A DNA stretch of 64,000 bases from Loxodes magnus (GCA_946699065.1 CAMPDV010001085.1:1-64000), one strand, 5' to 3'. Numbered from the stretch's first letter, positions 12,723 through 25,137 are shown. Numbers and translations: made by a program. Notes: generated by a model from the letters alone, not told the origin.

Positions 12723-13740
12723 TAAAATTAATATATATCTGTTTGATTTAAATATGATAAACATTTACAAGTTTAGAATAAATGACATGTTGAGAGTTTT
12801 GAAAAAAATTTTAAATAAAAAAATAAAAAATAGTATAAAGAAAAAATCATTTGATAAAATAATAGTGTTATTTTGTCACATATTTAAGAAAATAATAATG
12901 ATTTGCATACTAAAAGTTAAATAACTCGGGGAAATCTCTTATTATATAAAGCCTGAAAAATATAAGATTGTTAAAATTTATATGAAAACAGTAATTCAAC
13001 TTAAGAATAAAAAATTTAAAATGTAGTTTATATGAAAATAGTTAGTAATTTTTAAAATTTAAGTTCAATTATCCATATCTTTTAAACATAATATTAAAAT
13101 ATATTATAGAAAAAATTAAATAATAGTGAAAAAGAAGTAGAAGAAGAAAATAACAAATAAAAAAAATTAGATAAATAAGAAAATTTAGAAAATATTTTAA
13201 TTTGTTCTGAATTCTAAAATTTAGAATTGAAACTTTCAAAATTAGTAAATGAGTAAAAAGCATATTATGATTACGAAAAAAGGCTTAAAAATGAAATTGA
13301 ATTTAAAAATAAAAAAGCAAATAATAAAAATAAACTTAATTACAAGTAGTAGAGATAACAACATTATCAGAAAGTTAATAATTTACCATGTAATATATTT
13401 AAAAATGCATATAAAATCAAATGTAATTTAATGCAATTATTATTACTAGGATCTGCTGTTACTGGAAAATCCTTTTTAATTAAATAAATAGAATAAATTT
13501 TAATGAAAAGTGGACTAATAAAATGTGCAACAACTGGTAAGCTTATAAGCGATTAACTGAGTTACTATATATACTTTACTCAATCTGCTAATACCTTGTA
13601 ATTTAAAAATTTAACATAAAAAGTAATTAATGAGAAATAAAATAATTAGAAAATATAAACTGAATAATAATAGATGAAATAAGTATGCCAAGTACTTAAT
13701 AATTATTTTAAATTGATAAAAGATTATAATATAACATAAC
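12723..13740 (+). pseudogene. Pif1/Helitron-type helicase, N-terminal half of a split relic
   Basis: Reading TAA/TAG=Gln and TGA=Trp, a long frame leads through VNEQKAYYDYEKRL to a Walker A motif LLLLGSAVTGKSFLI (P-loop at about 13449-13472) and ATTGKLISDQL. One frameshift later comes Walker B: IIIDEISMPSTQQLF..IDKRL (13664-13730). This is the signature of Pif1-family helicases as carried by Helitrons. Motif III and the C-terminal motifs resume at 14.5-15.4 kb beyond an inserted Gag-like element in the opposite orientation. The canonical G in GSAGTGKS is Val. I could not find a convincing Rep domain upstream, so assignment to Helitron rather than a cellular Pif1 copy is inference. Confidence 0.75.
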
Positions 13741-13754
13741 TCATTAAAGTGATT

Positions 13755-14483
13755 TCACCTTTTTTGGTTAATCACAAAACTAGAGTTTTTAAAAGTTTTT
13801 TCTTATCAGAAATCTTCAATTTCATATTCATCTGGTTTTTCCGGATCGTAAATTATTATAAATTGCCTATTTTGTCCTCTTACTGCTGCTTGGAAATCAA
13901 ATTACTTACTAACTTTCAAATTGTCTCATTGTATGTGTAATCTTTGGAGCTTCTACGTAAGGTTAAAATCCTTTTTTTAATAAATTCTTTCAGTTGGTGT
14001 CCAATAGACCTTAAATAGATTTTGGATTCCTCTTTTTGTTTCATAATATTAAGTTCTTTTGAATCTATAACATTGGTTTATCTTATGTCCTTGTTTTTTA
14101 CAGTATCAACATCTTTTTTCTATTTTCTGATAGGAGAAGGACGGATTCTACACTCCTTTTTATTCTGGATCCGATCATTAATTAAGTTGGATCTGCTCAC
14201 GTTAATTGATCCTCTGATCGAATTTTTGTCTTAAATTCCATTCAAATTGATTAATTTTTCTTTATATCTCTTAAGAAGATGTCTGCTATTTTTATTATTT
14301 CTAAGAATTTTATTCATTCAAAAAATTGTTAATTTATAGCCTCAGAGTTTAGGTTAATTATTTAAGGTCTTAAACTTATTTTGTTAGCTTCTAATTGTCC
14401 AATTATAGCAAATAAAAATCGTTAGAAAGATTTGGTTAATTATTAGGATTTGTTGAAAAAGTTTATTGTTTCTTAGGTGCCAT
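13755..14483 (-). CDS. Gag-like CCHC protein, intact solo copy (Gag-A)
   Basis: An uninterrupted frame of 242 residues from ATG 14483-14481 (MAPKKQQTF) to TGA 13757-13755. About residues 15-85 are Gln/Leu-rich coiled coil. A canonical zinc knuckle CWYCKKQGHKINQC (C-x2-C-x4-H-x4-C) follows, then a conserved block LFKVYWTPTERIYQKK and a C-terminal IIIYDPEKPDEYEIEDFW. Trp is written TGG twice and TGA four times, all at family-conserved places (WSDPE, CWYC, IQWDN, DFW). A nucleic-acid-binding structural protein of a retroelement is inferred. No reverse transcriptase follows; instead the ORF sits inside the Pif1/Helitron helicase relic. Confidence 0.8.
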
Positions 14484-14504
14484 TTGTATAATTTATAATA
14501 AGTA

Positions 14505-15420
14505 AATGAAAATAAAAGATTACGGAGATTTTAATATAATTTTTGTAGGAGTTTTGCTCAGCTACATCCAGTTAAAGGTAAACCTATATTCTCAATAAAA
14601 TAAATTAAAAAAGCAAGCAAAAAGAAATAAAAGGATTAATTTCGTTTAAACAAATAAATGCTGTAGTATTTTTAGAATAATAACTACGATAAAAGGATTA
14701 AATTTTATAACAAATCTTAATAAGATAGGAAATGGTGAAATTGATAAAGGTCTATATGGCTATTTATGAGAAAGTTTTAAACAAATAATGAATTTAGAAG
14801 AAATCTAAAATTAAATGTGCGTTTTTAGTATGAGAAAATAAACATAATCTCATAATTTAAAAATTTTATAAAGTTTAAATAAACCTATTTTTGTAACGAA
14901 TTTGAAGGTAAAGGTAAAATTTAAATGAAATTCTAAAATTAATTGTAAGGACTTGAAAAATATTAAATTTTAAGTATTAGCGCGAAAATTATGTTAGGTG
15001 AAAATTTAAATAATAAATCTGGATTGATAAAAAGAGACAATAGTTTCATAAGAGATATTATTTGAAACGTTAAAGAATTTTAGCATTAATTACCTTTATG
15101 TTTATTAATAGCATTTGAAAATTATAAAGGTACATCGCTAAAATTAATAAACTAATAAATAAAAAATTTAATAGTATAGTACCAATATTTTCTGTAAAAC
15201 ATAGTTTTACACTTGATGACATTTAATATTATAGAAAATAATTTCCTTTAATTTATACTATACTTAAACTATTAATAAATGTTAAGGAACTAATATTGAA
15301 AATACATTTTTCATTCATATTGGAAAAAGAGTTCAAACAGGTTAATTTACGTAGCTATTTCAAGAGTTAAAAATAAATAGCTTTTAAGATTAAAGCAATT
15401 TAAGTTTAAAATACTTTCGA
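14505..15420 (+). pseudogene. Pif1/Helitron-type helicase, C-terminal half of a split relic
   Basis: 14515-14590 gives YGDFNIIFVG, then, one base out of frame, FAQLHPVKGKPIF. This is helicase motif III (GDFxQLxPV). After a degraded middle, 15240-15400 gives QFPLIYT, then TINKCQGTNIEN, GQF and YVAISRVKNK across frame changes, matching the last conserved Pif1 motifs. It continues the relic ending near 13740; the 13755-14483 Gag element separates the halves. At least three frame changes make it nonfunctional as it stands. Confidence 0.75.
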
Positions 15421-16590
15421 AGATTAAAAATAAGAAAAACTTTGATTAGAGAATTTAATTTGAAAATGAATTATAAAGCAAATAATGAAATAAAAAAATA
15501 ACTTTACAGAAATAATTCAATAATTAAAACTTTAAGAATAATAAAGCAGTCAAAATAGTAAGTGCTTCTATAATTATGGAATTATAAGCAACATTATATA
15601 GTCTAATAATAATATAAATTAGTAAAATCGGTAAGCTAATATGTAAAATCTTATTATGACTTATAAAAATGAAAATGATTGCTTTTTAATTAAATAAAAA
15701 GAGTTAAAAGTGAGCAAATAAACTTAGAAGAATATTTAAATAAAAAATAATAAAAGAAAGAAAAAAGGAAGATTAAATCGACCTTTTTTTTAATTTTAAC
15801 AAAAGCTAATAAAATTTAAGATAAAGTTTCTTTAAAAGTTAATAATTCCAAGATTTTAGTATAGAAACTCAAATTGTAAAAGAATGCAAATTTTAACAAA
15901 AATGATATTAAAAATGTTAAGAAATTACATTAAAAATGTTTTAAATGTTAATAAAAATAGTGAGCATTACTTAGAATATTATAATAAAGTAAAGAAAAAA
16001 TAAATAAGCAATAATAATAAAAAATTAGAAAGTCCAGAAAATTAATTTTTAAGATTATATAATCCAAACTCTTGATGCTGATTAAATAATTTATAGAAAT
16101 TCTATGCAAGAATGTTTTAAATTAGAAATATAAAAGTATGATTCTTAGTCAACTTAAAATGATGAATATGTGATAATTGTTTAGATTTTAATTGAGATTA
16201 TTTTAAGACTAATTAGAAACAATTTTTTCATTTTTTAATAATTAAGTCTATATTTTGTTGCGACGATAAACTTATTTTCAAAGAATTAAAATATTTAAAT
16301 TGATAACTAATAAATACTAGAAATAGAAATTTTCTAATATAATTAAGAGTGAGTGAATTATAAAAGAGAAATAAATATTCCTATGATTTATTAATTTGCA
16401 CTTCTTTTTTTAAATAACACTTAATGCTAATAATGTAACTAAAGATAAATATTATATATTCTTCTTATTTTTGAAATTTGCCAGCAATATAATATATTAA
16501 CGAAAATAACATACATAATTAAGAAATAACTTTAAACAATTTAATCGATTTTGAATAATAACTTATTATTTGAAAATAATTGAAATTAAA
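15421..16590. other. AT-rich spacer
   Basis: Probably decayed flank of the helicase element. No further motif recognised. Confidence 0.4.
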
Positions 16591-17025
16591 GAGGGTGGAA
16601 ATGGGACCTGAGATGCACAAGGGACCTTCAGCAGGTTTAAAGGGACTTGCGATGAAGATGCAATCCCCCGTGCTGAGAAATAGGCCATAGAAAGGCTGAA
16701 TTACCCTCCCTCAATAACTTGTGCACTCTGTGGTGCATTCATCCTTGGACTTCCCAACTAAGGGACTCAATTACACCTCCTACTAACTCAGACTGAGGTG
16801 CCGCCTTGGAGTGATCTCTCCACCTTTTAGGAGCTACCTAGGCAGATCGGCGGTTTCTGCCAGTTGAAGACGGACTGGATGGCGATATTCGCCTATAAAA
16901 CCGAGAAATGGGTCCAGGCGAGACAATAGGATAGCCCAGGAAGACAACAACAAGAAGAAAAGATTAGTGATGATGTTCACTTAACACACATCAGGTAGGC
17001 ATCTATTAAGATAACAGTCCCTTCC
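16591..17025. other. GC-rich island, structured, function unknown
   Basis: About 430 bp of near-balanced base composition inside very AT-rich DNA. It can form local hairpins such as GGCAGA...TCTGCC (near 16850) and GAGGGT...ACCCTC across its first 100 bases. No frame shows a protein family I recognise, and no tRNA-type B box is visible. It could be a structured noncoding RNA, the 5' part of a retroelement or a young SINE; I cannot decide. Confidence 0.4.
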
Positions 17026-18860
17026 TTAACACTTAATTTAACTTTAACTTATTATTTGAAAAGTGATAAAAATTGAAAATGCGATAATTTAACTTTTAAC
17101 ATAACTAATAAACTAATAATATTAGAAAAGCCAGAAAATTATTATAAGTAGAAGAACTAAATTATAATAACTATTTATAGAGCAATATAATAGAGTAAAA
17201 TATGTCGAAAATTAAAAAAAATCTTAATATAATTAATTTCTCTATTTAACAAACTTAATATAACAAGATTTAAGTTAATAAATCTAATATCGATTTAACA
17301 AATTATATAAAAACTGAAAGCAACAGTTTATCATAAAGATTAAACGTTAGATAAAGGATACTATTATTCTTTTATTAACTGTTATAATAATTTTGATTTT
17401 AAAATAGATGATCACCATAAAAGTAAAAAGGTAATTTACAAGAAATATAAATCAAAGAAAAAAATTAAGAAGTTTTATTAATTATAAAAAAACTCAATAG
17501 ATATTGAATATTGCAAAAGTAATAAAAAATTGAAGAAAATAATAAATACTAGCAAGAAAGTTATAAAGATAATCATAAGAACCATCAAAATAAATACACA
17601 AAAAAAGCTAAAAGTGGAAAGTTTGAAAATAATCAGATTTACTTTGAATAAAAAAATGAAGAAACAAATATTAAATTTTATAATATTTTAAAAAGTTTAA
17701 TATATATTTTTTTAAAAATTCACTTTCTAACAAAAGTATATTGCATATTGAATTTTCAAAAGCTTCTTTGTCTTATGTTTAGCTTAATTATAAACAATTT
17801 ATATAAGCCATTTAAAAAACTTTATGCTTAAAAGCCGAAATTTTAAAAGATTTTATTGAAAAAAAAATTTTGTCTTGGATAACTAAATATTTGTTGAAGC
17901 AAAGAAAATCCTAAAAAAATAAAACATTTTTCTATAAATTAAATTCAACTTTATAAATTAAAAAAAATAGGTAAGTATTCAATATACTTGTTATAAAAAT
18001 ATGACACTTAGTTATTTTATAAATCAAGTGTTCACTATGCGCTATGCTTTAAGTAATAACTAAATTTTTAATCTTAAAAGAATTTATTACTGGAAACGTT
18101 TAACATAATTATTTCGAAAGTTTTGAATTTAATTTAAGATAGATTATTTTTTTATATTTTTTAAAAATTTTAATAATTTTAATAAAATAATAATATTTTA
18201 AAAAGATCTTCATTTTTTGATTTTAACTGTTCGCTTGATTCATTTAAAGTTCAACATTTGTATCTTTTATATTTACATGCATTTTTTATTTAAAAAAAGT
18301 TTATAAGCACCTTTAATTTTTCTGAGTTTCGAATTAACTTAAAAAAATTTAATATTTTACCTATATTTTTCTTAGCATTGCAAACTTATTTTTTGGATTT
18401 ATTCTAGTTATTCATTTATAGCCTTTACATTCTATATCAAACTTTCTATCATCTTTAAATTTTGTTGAATAAATAGATCTGGGTCTTAAAAACATTTTTT
18501 AGATTTGTTTCTGATTTATTTATAAATTTGATTTGATTTTTCTTACTGATTATCAATAAAGTTGGATTTCAAAAATGATAGTGTTCTCATTCATCTAACT
18601 CTTAAGAATTTAATAGTTCCAGGTAAATCATATTCTATATTTTGATATTTCAAACTTGCTTTTTAAATAGGAGTTTATAAGTTTAATTTTAGTTGTTCTT
18701 CTTTTATTATTCAATTTATAAAGATTTTTGAGTATTTCAAATTATTTAAGATCTTATAATACTTTTTCTTCTATCTTAATTTTAATTTTCGTATTCTATA
18801 TAATTGGTTACTTTCTCAGAACTTTATATTGTTTCCAACTTGATTTCCATTGATTAGGTC
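17026..18860. other. AT-rich spacer
   Basis: Lys/Asn/Ile-rich open frames exist on both strands, but none carries a recognisable motif. Confidence 0.4.
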
Positions 18861-19612
18861 ATGTAATCTTAAAAATATTTTATTATTTTTTAAAATTCCT
18901 GTATAAATATAATTATAGCTGGTCTTCCAATTTTAGGTTATACAATTTTGAGTTTAAAATTAGACGTGTGTTTCAAATTAAAATTTATTTGGGTTTTTTC
19001 CTTCATAAGTCTTAGTACTTTTTAGATAAATATTTCTAATATTTTCCGATAGGTCGAATCCCAGTCACTAATTATTGAATTTGTTAACCGCCTATTAGAT
19101 ATAAGGAGCTTCTTTGTTTAATTTAAGTATATTTTTACTGAAAATTTTTCCTTCTTAATTGCAATATAGCTTGAATATATTTTCTCATTAATTTTCTATG
19201 ATTCTCTTTTCTTTTATTCTAAATTATACAAAATTTCGCACTTTATGACCTGGCTTCCATATCAGCATTTAATTATTTTCCGATTGGGAATATAATTTAT
19301 CGAAGGATGTTGTTCCATCAGATCATTCATCGATATCTTTTAGAGGAACATGCTTTACTTCAGTTCTGCGGCTTAGTTGAATTTTGCTTCTAATTAATCT
19401 ATTCTAATATTCACTGGCTACTTATTTTCAGTTTTTTGTAGATTTGTATTAATCATCAAGTATTCAATTTTTCTTTCTAGAACTTATATTTTTCTTAAAA
19501 GTTTAAAATTTTCTTATTGCATAATTTTGAAATCTTGAAGTATTGTATACTGATCTTAGTTTGACTAAGATTAATCCTTTTAAGAAGAGACTTTTTTCAA
19601 GAAATTTTCCAT
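18860..19612 (-). pseudogene. Gag-like CCHC ORF (Gag-A family), frameshifted
   Basis: ATG 19612 (MENFLKKVSSQKD) leads, after a frame change, into a coiled coil (QQENFKLLRKIQVLERKIEY). DEWSDGTTSF follows, with Trp=TGA at the same place as WSDPE in the 14.4-kb copy. The knuckle CWY/WKPGHKVRNF is split by a 1-nt frameshift and its last Cys is Phe. Downstream LLISNRRLTNSIISDWDS matches the 33-kb copy. The 3' end is approximate. Confidence 0.6.
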
Positions 19613-20596
19613 TCTATTTTATTCCTGTAAATATTTAATTGCTCATGCAAGGTCTTGCTTCTATATAAATGCTTAAAAAGTTTACATTAAAATTAATGAA
19701 AAAGTTATCTTTTTACTCGCATGCAATTAACATCAAATTTAGATCTCTTAAAAATCGGTTAAGCATTAATTAAAATTGTCATATTATATACTTTTCTTAA
19801 TTAATTTTAATCTATTAAACAAATTTAAAATAGTTAAAGAATACAACTCATAGAATTATTTTAATATTTTTATATATTATTCGAACATTTCTATTATTCT
19901 ATTATTATAATTTTTCCCATTAAAAAAATAATAACTCCATTACTAGTTAAATGCTATTTTACAAATTCTTTATATGTGTTTTTAGAATATATTTGTTGCA
20001 TGCAATCATCAAAATTATAAATTTATTCTTAGTTTCCATATTTTATTTATTTGAAGACATTAATAAATAAATTATAGTGTTCTTAAATGTTCAATCTAAT
20101 TATCCTAGTTTTTTGCTAATTTAAAGATCTTTTCTCTTTTGGTTTAGGTTATTGGTACTATTAAGCAATTAATTTTATTATCTAAACATAATTTGACTTT
20201 GAATAATAGGATTTGCTATTTATTAACTTCCTTTTTGCGCTTTTTTATATAGTTAATTTCTGTTTTATTATAACTTTATTTCATTAAAATGTTTACGATA
20301 CAAATTATAAACATTTTCAATCAACTTTCATTAGTATCTAATTTCTCTATATTTATTGGCTTTAGTAATCTCTTTCCCTTTTAGCTATTTTTCTTTAGCC
20401 TCCTCTTAAAAACCTTCAGTTAATTAACCTTATGAAAGAGTTAAAATCTTTTATCTTTTATCTTCTTCTTAAATTCTAATTTTTAAATCAAGATTTTTCT
20501 ACCCTTTTAGCTTTTAGGAGTGTTTGATTCTTTAAATTATCTATCAAATAAAATATAATTAAATTAAATTAATGTAAAAGAAAAGGATCTCTGAAA
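19613..20596. other. AT-rich spacer
   Basis: No gene, RNA or clear repeat recognised. Confidence 0.4.
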
Positions 20597-21298
20597 ATGG
20601 AGGAAAAAGACGCCCAAAACTTAGAAAAGAAAGGATAGAGAAAAGTCAGACTAGAATAAAAAACGAAAGTTTTCCGGAATCTTCGTCATCGTATCAATAT
20701 TGATTAATTTTGAGGAAATCAAAACAGTACTTCAATTATGAGATAATAAAATTCACATAAGAGTAAAGAAAAATGAAAAAACTTCAAAACATATAAAATG
20801 AATGTATTATAATCTTTCAAAGAGAATACGAGAATTTATGACGCTTATTAAGAATTAAACTTAGAAACGTCATATTTAAGGATTAAGCTCGTTTAAAATT
20901 ATTTTAAACAGAATAAAATTTATAGCTTTAATCTTGATACATTGGATTTTTCAATGATTACTTAAATAATTAAATTGATAATGTGACTAATCAAGAAAAT
21001 GATTAATCAGAAATTTAAAGAACTGAAATAACTAAAAAATTCTAAATTTGAGAAATTTATTCTCTCAAAATTAAAAAAAGCCTTGAAGACTAAAAGATGT
21101 TGATATTCCATTCTTCCAGGATATTATTTTACGTTATTTTGGGTTCAAAAGACTTAAAAGAAGATAATTGAAGAGCTTGAAGAGCTTGAAGAGTTTGTCA
21201 ATATTTTGAACAAATAACAATAGAATAACTTATATAATAAAAATAATTACAAGAATAAAATATTTTATAGTTTTAATTTTTAAGAGAGAGAAATTGAA
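20597..21298 (+). CDS. Gag-like ORF, open frame but degenerate zinc knuckle
   Basis: Continuous frame of 233 residues from ATG 20597 (MEEKDAQNLEKKG) to TGA 21296-21298, close to the 242 residues of the intact Gag-A copy. At the knuckle position (about 21098) the sequence reads CWYSILPGYYFTLF. Relative to C-x2-C-x4-H-x4-C the second Cys is Ser, the His is Tyr and the last Cys is Phe, each explicable by one base change. A 9-bp repeat (GAAGAGCTT) encodes an acidic EEL run after it. It lies just upstream of tRNA-Leu. It may be a decaying element copy or a repurposed ORF that lost zinc binding. Confidence 0.45.
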
Positions 21299-21452
21299 TG
21301 AAATACCTTTTAAATAATGAAGTTAGTTTTTTATTTTAACAATTATACTTTTTTTAAGATATTTGTTAAAGCAAAATTATATTTATGTTGTAAGATAATT
21401 ATAAAATATGATAGAATTGGTATTTATTATTTTGCTCTCATTATATTTACAA

Positions 21453-21532
21453 GACAGTGTGGCCGAGTGGTCTAAGGCGCTAGCTTCAGGTGCTAGTCTT
21501 TCGGGGCGTGGGTTCAAATCCCACCGCTGTCA
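21453..21532 (+). tRNA. tRNA-Leu(CAG)
   Basis: Class II tRNA. Acceptor GACAGTG pairs with CGCTGTC (one G-U). The anticodon stem CTAGC/GCTAG encloses TTCAGGT, giving anticodon CAG. There is a long variable arm, T-arm GTGGGTTCAAATCCCAC and discriminator A. A T6 run at 21534-21539 fits a Pol III terminator. Confidence 0.95.
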
Positions 21533-21733
21533 CTTTTTTATATAATTTGAATGATTTAGCAAACTTAATTAAAATAACTAAAATAAGTGTTATATTAAAC
21601 TTATTATATCTTTTTATTTAGCTAAAAAGCAGTTTATCACTTTTTGCTTAATAATATTATCCTTAGTAGGGAAGTATCTTATAAAGATATATTTATTAAC
21701 TTTAAATAAATTATTAATAACTTTTATTAAAAA

Positions 21734-21814
21734 CGACACCAGCAGGATTTGAACCTGCGCGGGAGAACCCAACAGATTTCAAGTCTGTCGCCTTAACCAC
21801 TCGGCCATAGTGTC
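21734..21814 (-). tRNA. tRNA-Ser(TGA)
   Basis: Class II tRNA on the minus strand. Acceptor GACACTA pairs with TGGTGTC. The anticodon stem ACAGA/TCTGT encloses CTTGAAA, giving anticodon TGA (reads UCA). There is a variable arm, T-arm CGCAGGTTCAAATCCTGC and discriminator G, followed by TTTTT. It is convergent with tRNA-Leu about 200 bp away. Confidence 0.95.
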
Positions 21815-22620
21815 TTAAATGTTTATATCTAGCTTAGATAATAAATAAAATAAAGCTAATATAAACCTATAAAATATTACTATATAATAGCTTTTATAAG
21901 CATAGTATTTAATTATTTACATTTCCTTTTAATAAAAATAAACTCCTTATACCTAAAATTTTAATATGCTTATTGCTTTGTTAAGTTTATTTAACTTAAT
22001 TTAAGTATACTTTATAAATATATTTATTATTTAGTTATCAAAATTACTTATGATACCATTTCAATAATATCTATTAAGATTAAAAACTCCTCAATCTCAT
22101 GTAATCCTATCAATCATTAAATTAATAAGATAAAATAATAAAAAAATTATTATTAAGAACTAATTAAGAACTGAAGGGAAATTTATTATAATTATAAACT
22201 AAACTTTGGTTCAAAGATTAATAGAGCTAAGATAAAATAACTCTAATTTAAGATATTTTTAATATTAATTTATGCTTTATACAAAATTTAACTCTTATCT
22301 GAAAATAGGAATAAAATTAGGAATTATTTTGGTCAAAAAACATAAAGATGTATAAAATAATGAAAAGGAGAGTAAAAATTAAATATATTTTAATTAATTA
22401 TAGAAATTTTAGAGTGATATATAAAATTTAGCTAAATCATATAGAAAATAATTAAATAAATCAGGTGATTAAGAAATTAAAGAAAAAATAAGTTTCTTTC
22501 AAGATCAATATTTTCTTAATATATAACTACTGACCTTTCAGTGCCAGCATTTACAGTTTATTTTTCCTGAATCTTTTTCTAAAATTTCTTACTAACTTCT
22601 CTATTCTTTTTTGTCAATTT
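21815..22620. other. AT-rich spacer
   Basis: No feature recognised. Confidence 0.4.
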
Positions 22621-23505
22621 ATGGCATTTTTTCCTTCTTGGTTTATTTCTTAATAAATTAATTTAGCTATGCTATTTTCTAAATCATATTTATTATATTA
22701 AGTAAAATTGCTCCAAAGAAGCAAAAGACATCTCTTAACAAATATCTTAAAAAAAGAATAGCAATCTAATTTAATTGAATAATCACCTTAATAAGATAAA
22801 GAAAAATAATCTCAGCAACTCTTTGTATAGTCCGTTCAGTAAAGGATAGCAAATATACAATGCTAATTAAAACAACATAGATTATAAATTGAATAATTAG
22901 AATAGATACTAGAAAAAAGTAGGTAATTAACTAAACCTTTAATTTCCAACTATAAAAGACTCAAAAAATAACATATAATCGTAAATTGGATAAAATTGAA
23001 TTAGATTGACAATTATCTAAACTAAAAAACTCAAATGTTTCAATTTTAGTTTTCTTAATTCTAACATCAAATAAAAGAACTTTAAGAAAAATAGAATACC
23101 AATAAGAAATTTTATAAAGAATCAATGGAAGATAGAGAGGAATTCCCATAGACATCGAAATAAATGAATAATAATTAAGCATTAGAATAAAAATACGCTG
23201 CTATATATGTTAAAAGTAGCCTCATTATAAAAGATACTGGTGATGAAATAAAATCTATAAAAAATAGAAGAAACATAATTAAAGACTATTTTGAATATGA
23301 TCTATTAAATCAGGTATAATATATAGAAAGAAATTTATAATAGTAAATTTAACATTCTCTAAAATAATTTTGATGAAGAAGGATTAACTGTAAAGCCAAC
23401 TTATAAGCAAGGATGGTGGACTAAAGAAATTCTAGGCCGCCTTCTCGTTGAGAGAGATTTTTTCAAGTTTACTGGATGCAAAGGCCAACTTTTGAAGTTA
23501 TAAAT
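22621..23505 (+). CDS. Unknown Gln-rich coiled-coil protein, frame break near the end
   Basis: In frame with ATG 22621 a Gln-rich helical sequence becomes convincing from about 22705 (QRSKRHLLTN, QLKQHRLQIEQLEQILEKS, FYKESMEDREEF, DTGDEIKSIKNRRNIIKDYF). At about 23330 the coding signal jumps frame to NNFDEEGLTVKPTYKQGWW, TKEILGRLLVERDFFKFTG, CKGQLLKL. Removing 13 nt (GTATAATATATAG) would join the frames exactly, so either a tiny intron or a 1-nt frameshift separates them. The true start and stop are uncertain; after LLKL only TAA is near. I do not recognise the family. Confidence 0.4.
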
Positions 23506-23509
23506 TTCT

Positions 23510-23900
23510 TTTACCTTTTTATTTTTTTATTTACCAAACATTGATTGTAGATACTCTAAAGTTTCTATTCTTTTACTAAACTATATAAATTATCCAACGA
23601 TGTAGTATTAATAATTCATTATTTTATCGGTATTTATACATAATTCTCTGATTTTTCTACTAAATTTTTTTTCTTCATATTTTTAGATTAATTTTTGCAT
23701 TTAATCTAGTTTATTTTAGAGTTTTTTTATCACGATATTTTTTAGGTTCTCTATCTATATAGATTCAATCAAAATTTTAACATTTAATGAAGAATTGAAT
23801 TCTCCTGTTTCTAATATTTTTCTTCATTTCTTTCGCCTTTTTTCTCCTTAAGTTCCTAAGTTATTTTTTAGAGGCGAACAGATTATTCCATTTTTTAACA
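23510..23900 (-). pseudogene. Degenerate coiled-coil ORF, repeated at 57.4-58.2 kb
   Basis: The reverse strand gives MEQSVRLQKITQELKEKK from a plausible ATG near 23890 and, after frame changes, LQNKLDQMQKLIQKYEEKK. The same QKLIQKYEE core and neighbouring bases recur at about 58.0 kb on the same strand. It is probably an element ORF; function unknown. Confidence 0.4.
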
Positions 23901-24512
23901 TTTTTAGTTTTAAGTTAATTTATAGTTATATTAATAAAATAAATACTTTTAATTATTTCATTCTGGATATAAAATTAGAAGCAATTTTTCTTATTTAAGT
24001 TTACTAAATAAATAATTATACTTAGCTTTTGCTTTAATGCTTGCTTTTTTATATTTCATTCAGTCCACATTTTAATATAATAAAAATAAATATTTTCTAC
24101 TAATATTTATGTTTTAATTAAGTAATATACATATAAAGGTAATTGTCACATGTATGAGATAAAATTAAATATAGATTATTTATGTTATTGGTAATTTTTA
24201 TAGTAAATAAATATCATTATATTATTTCTTTAATTTCTGTTTAACTGGAAATTAGAAGAAAAAGTTAAAAATTAAATAAGCATTTAGCTAAGCCTTTTGG
24301 CATATATTATAAAAGCATTTATGGTTATTTTAATTTATAAATAATAACTAAATAATAAGTTAAGAATTAAACTATAATTTCCTTATAATAATTACGCTTT
24401 TAAAATTAGTAATTTTATAATAATTATAAGATTCATAGTTTATTCTTAATTGTGCTTAGCTTTTATATTAATTATCTTATATATTCTATATTATTTTGGC
24501 TATTATATTTTT

Positions 24513-25016
24513 ATAAATAAATAAATTTTATTATAGAGCACGTAGCACTCTCATTGGTGCACAGCTCTTTAATAAATGTTTCATACTGACAAGAATGTTT
24601 GTTACTGATAAAATTATCAGATACTGATAAAACCTTGTTCAATACTGGTATAATTATTCAGTACTGATAAAAATGTTCAATACTGATATTATTTTAGAAT
24701 ACTCGTAATCTTTAATACTTGCTGGAGGTCCAAGGACATGGCAGGATTGTGTCTCATTGCATCACCAAAGCAGAGGACGATATGTGTCAATTATGGGTAC
24801 TTAAATTCCCCACCTCTGATGAAGCTCGCAATATTATTTCTTTTTCGTTCCAGTATTAAAAATAAACGAAACCAAGTCAGTGTCGAAGGTCTAAGAATCT
24901 TATGTCTCGAGGCCAAACCAAAGCAGAGGAAGACATAAAGTCGATTATGGGTACTTAACTTCCCCAACTTCTAATGAAGCCGTCTCTTGTTGTTCACCTT
25001 TGAACAACTATGGCGA
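24513..25016 (-). mobile_element. SINE-like element C, inverted copy
   Basis: Near-identical reverse complement of 8745-9251. It has the (TAAA)n end, the stem-loop at 24536-24567, the TATCAGTA repeats, two CAGAGG/CCTCTG monomers and the terminal hairpin near 25000. The two copies form an inverted pair about 15 kb apart. Confidence 0.8.
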
Positions 25017-25137
25017 TTTAATAAATATATAATAATAGATATAAGGTTATTTAGTATTTAATTTTATATAGTTACTACTTTATGCCATTAAAGTTAATAT
25101 TTAAGCCTATTATTTTCTAAAATTATCAATATTTGAA

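Noticed and set aside
13755..14483. Retroviral origin of the Gag-like ORFs
   Set aside because: A CCHC knuckle alone does not indicate a virus. There is no protease, envelope, LTR or primer-binding site, and the setting is LINE/SINE-rich.
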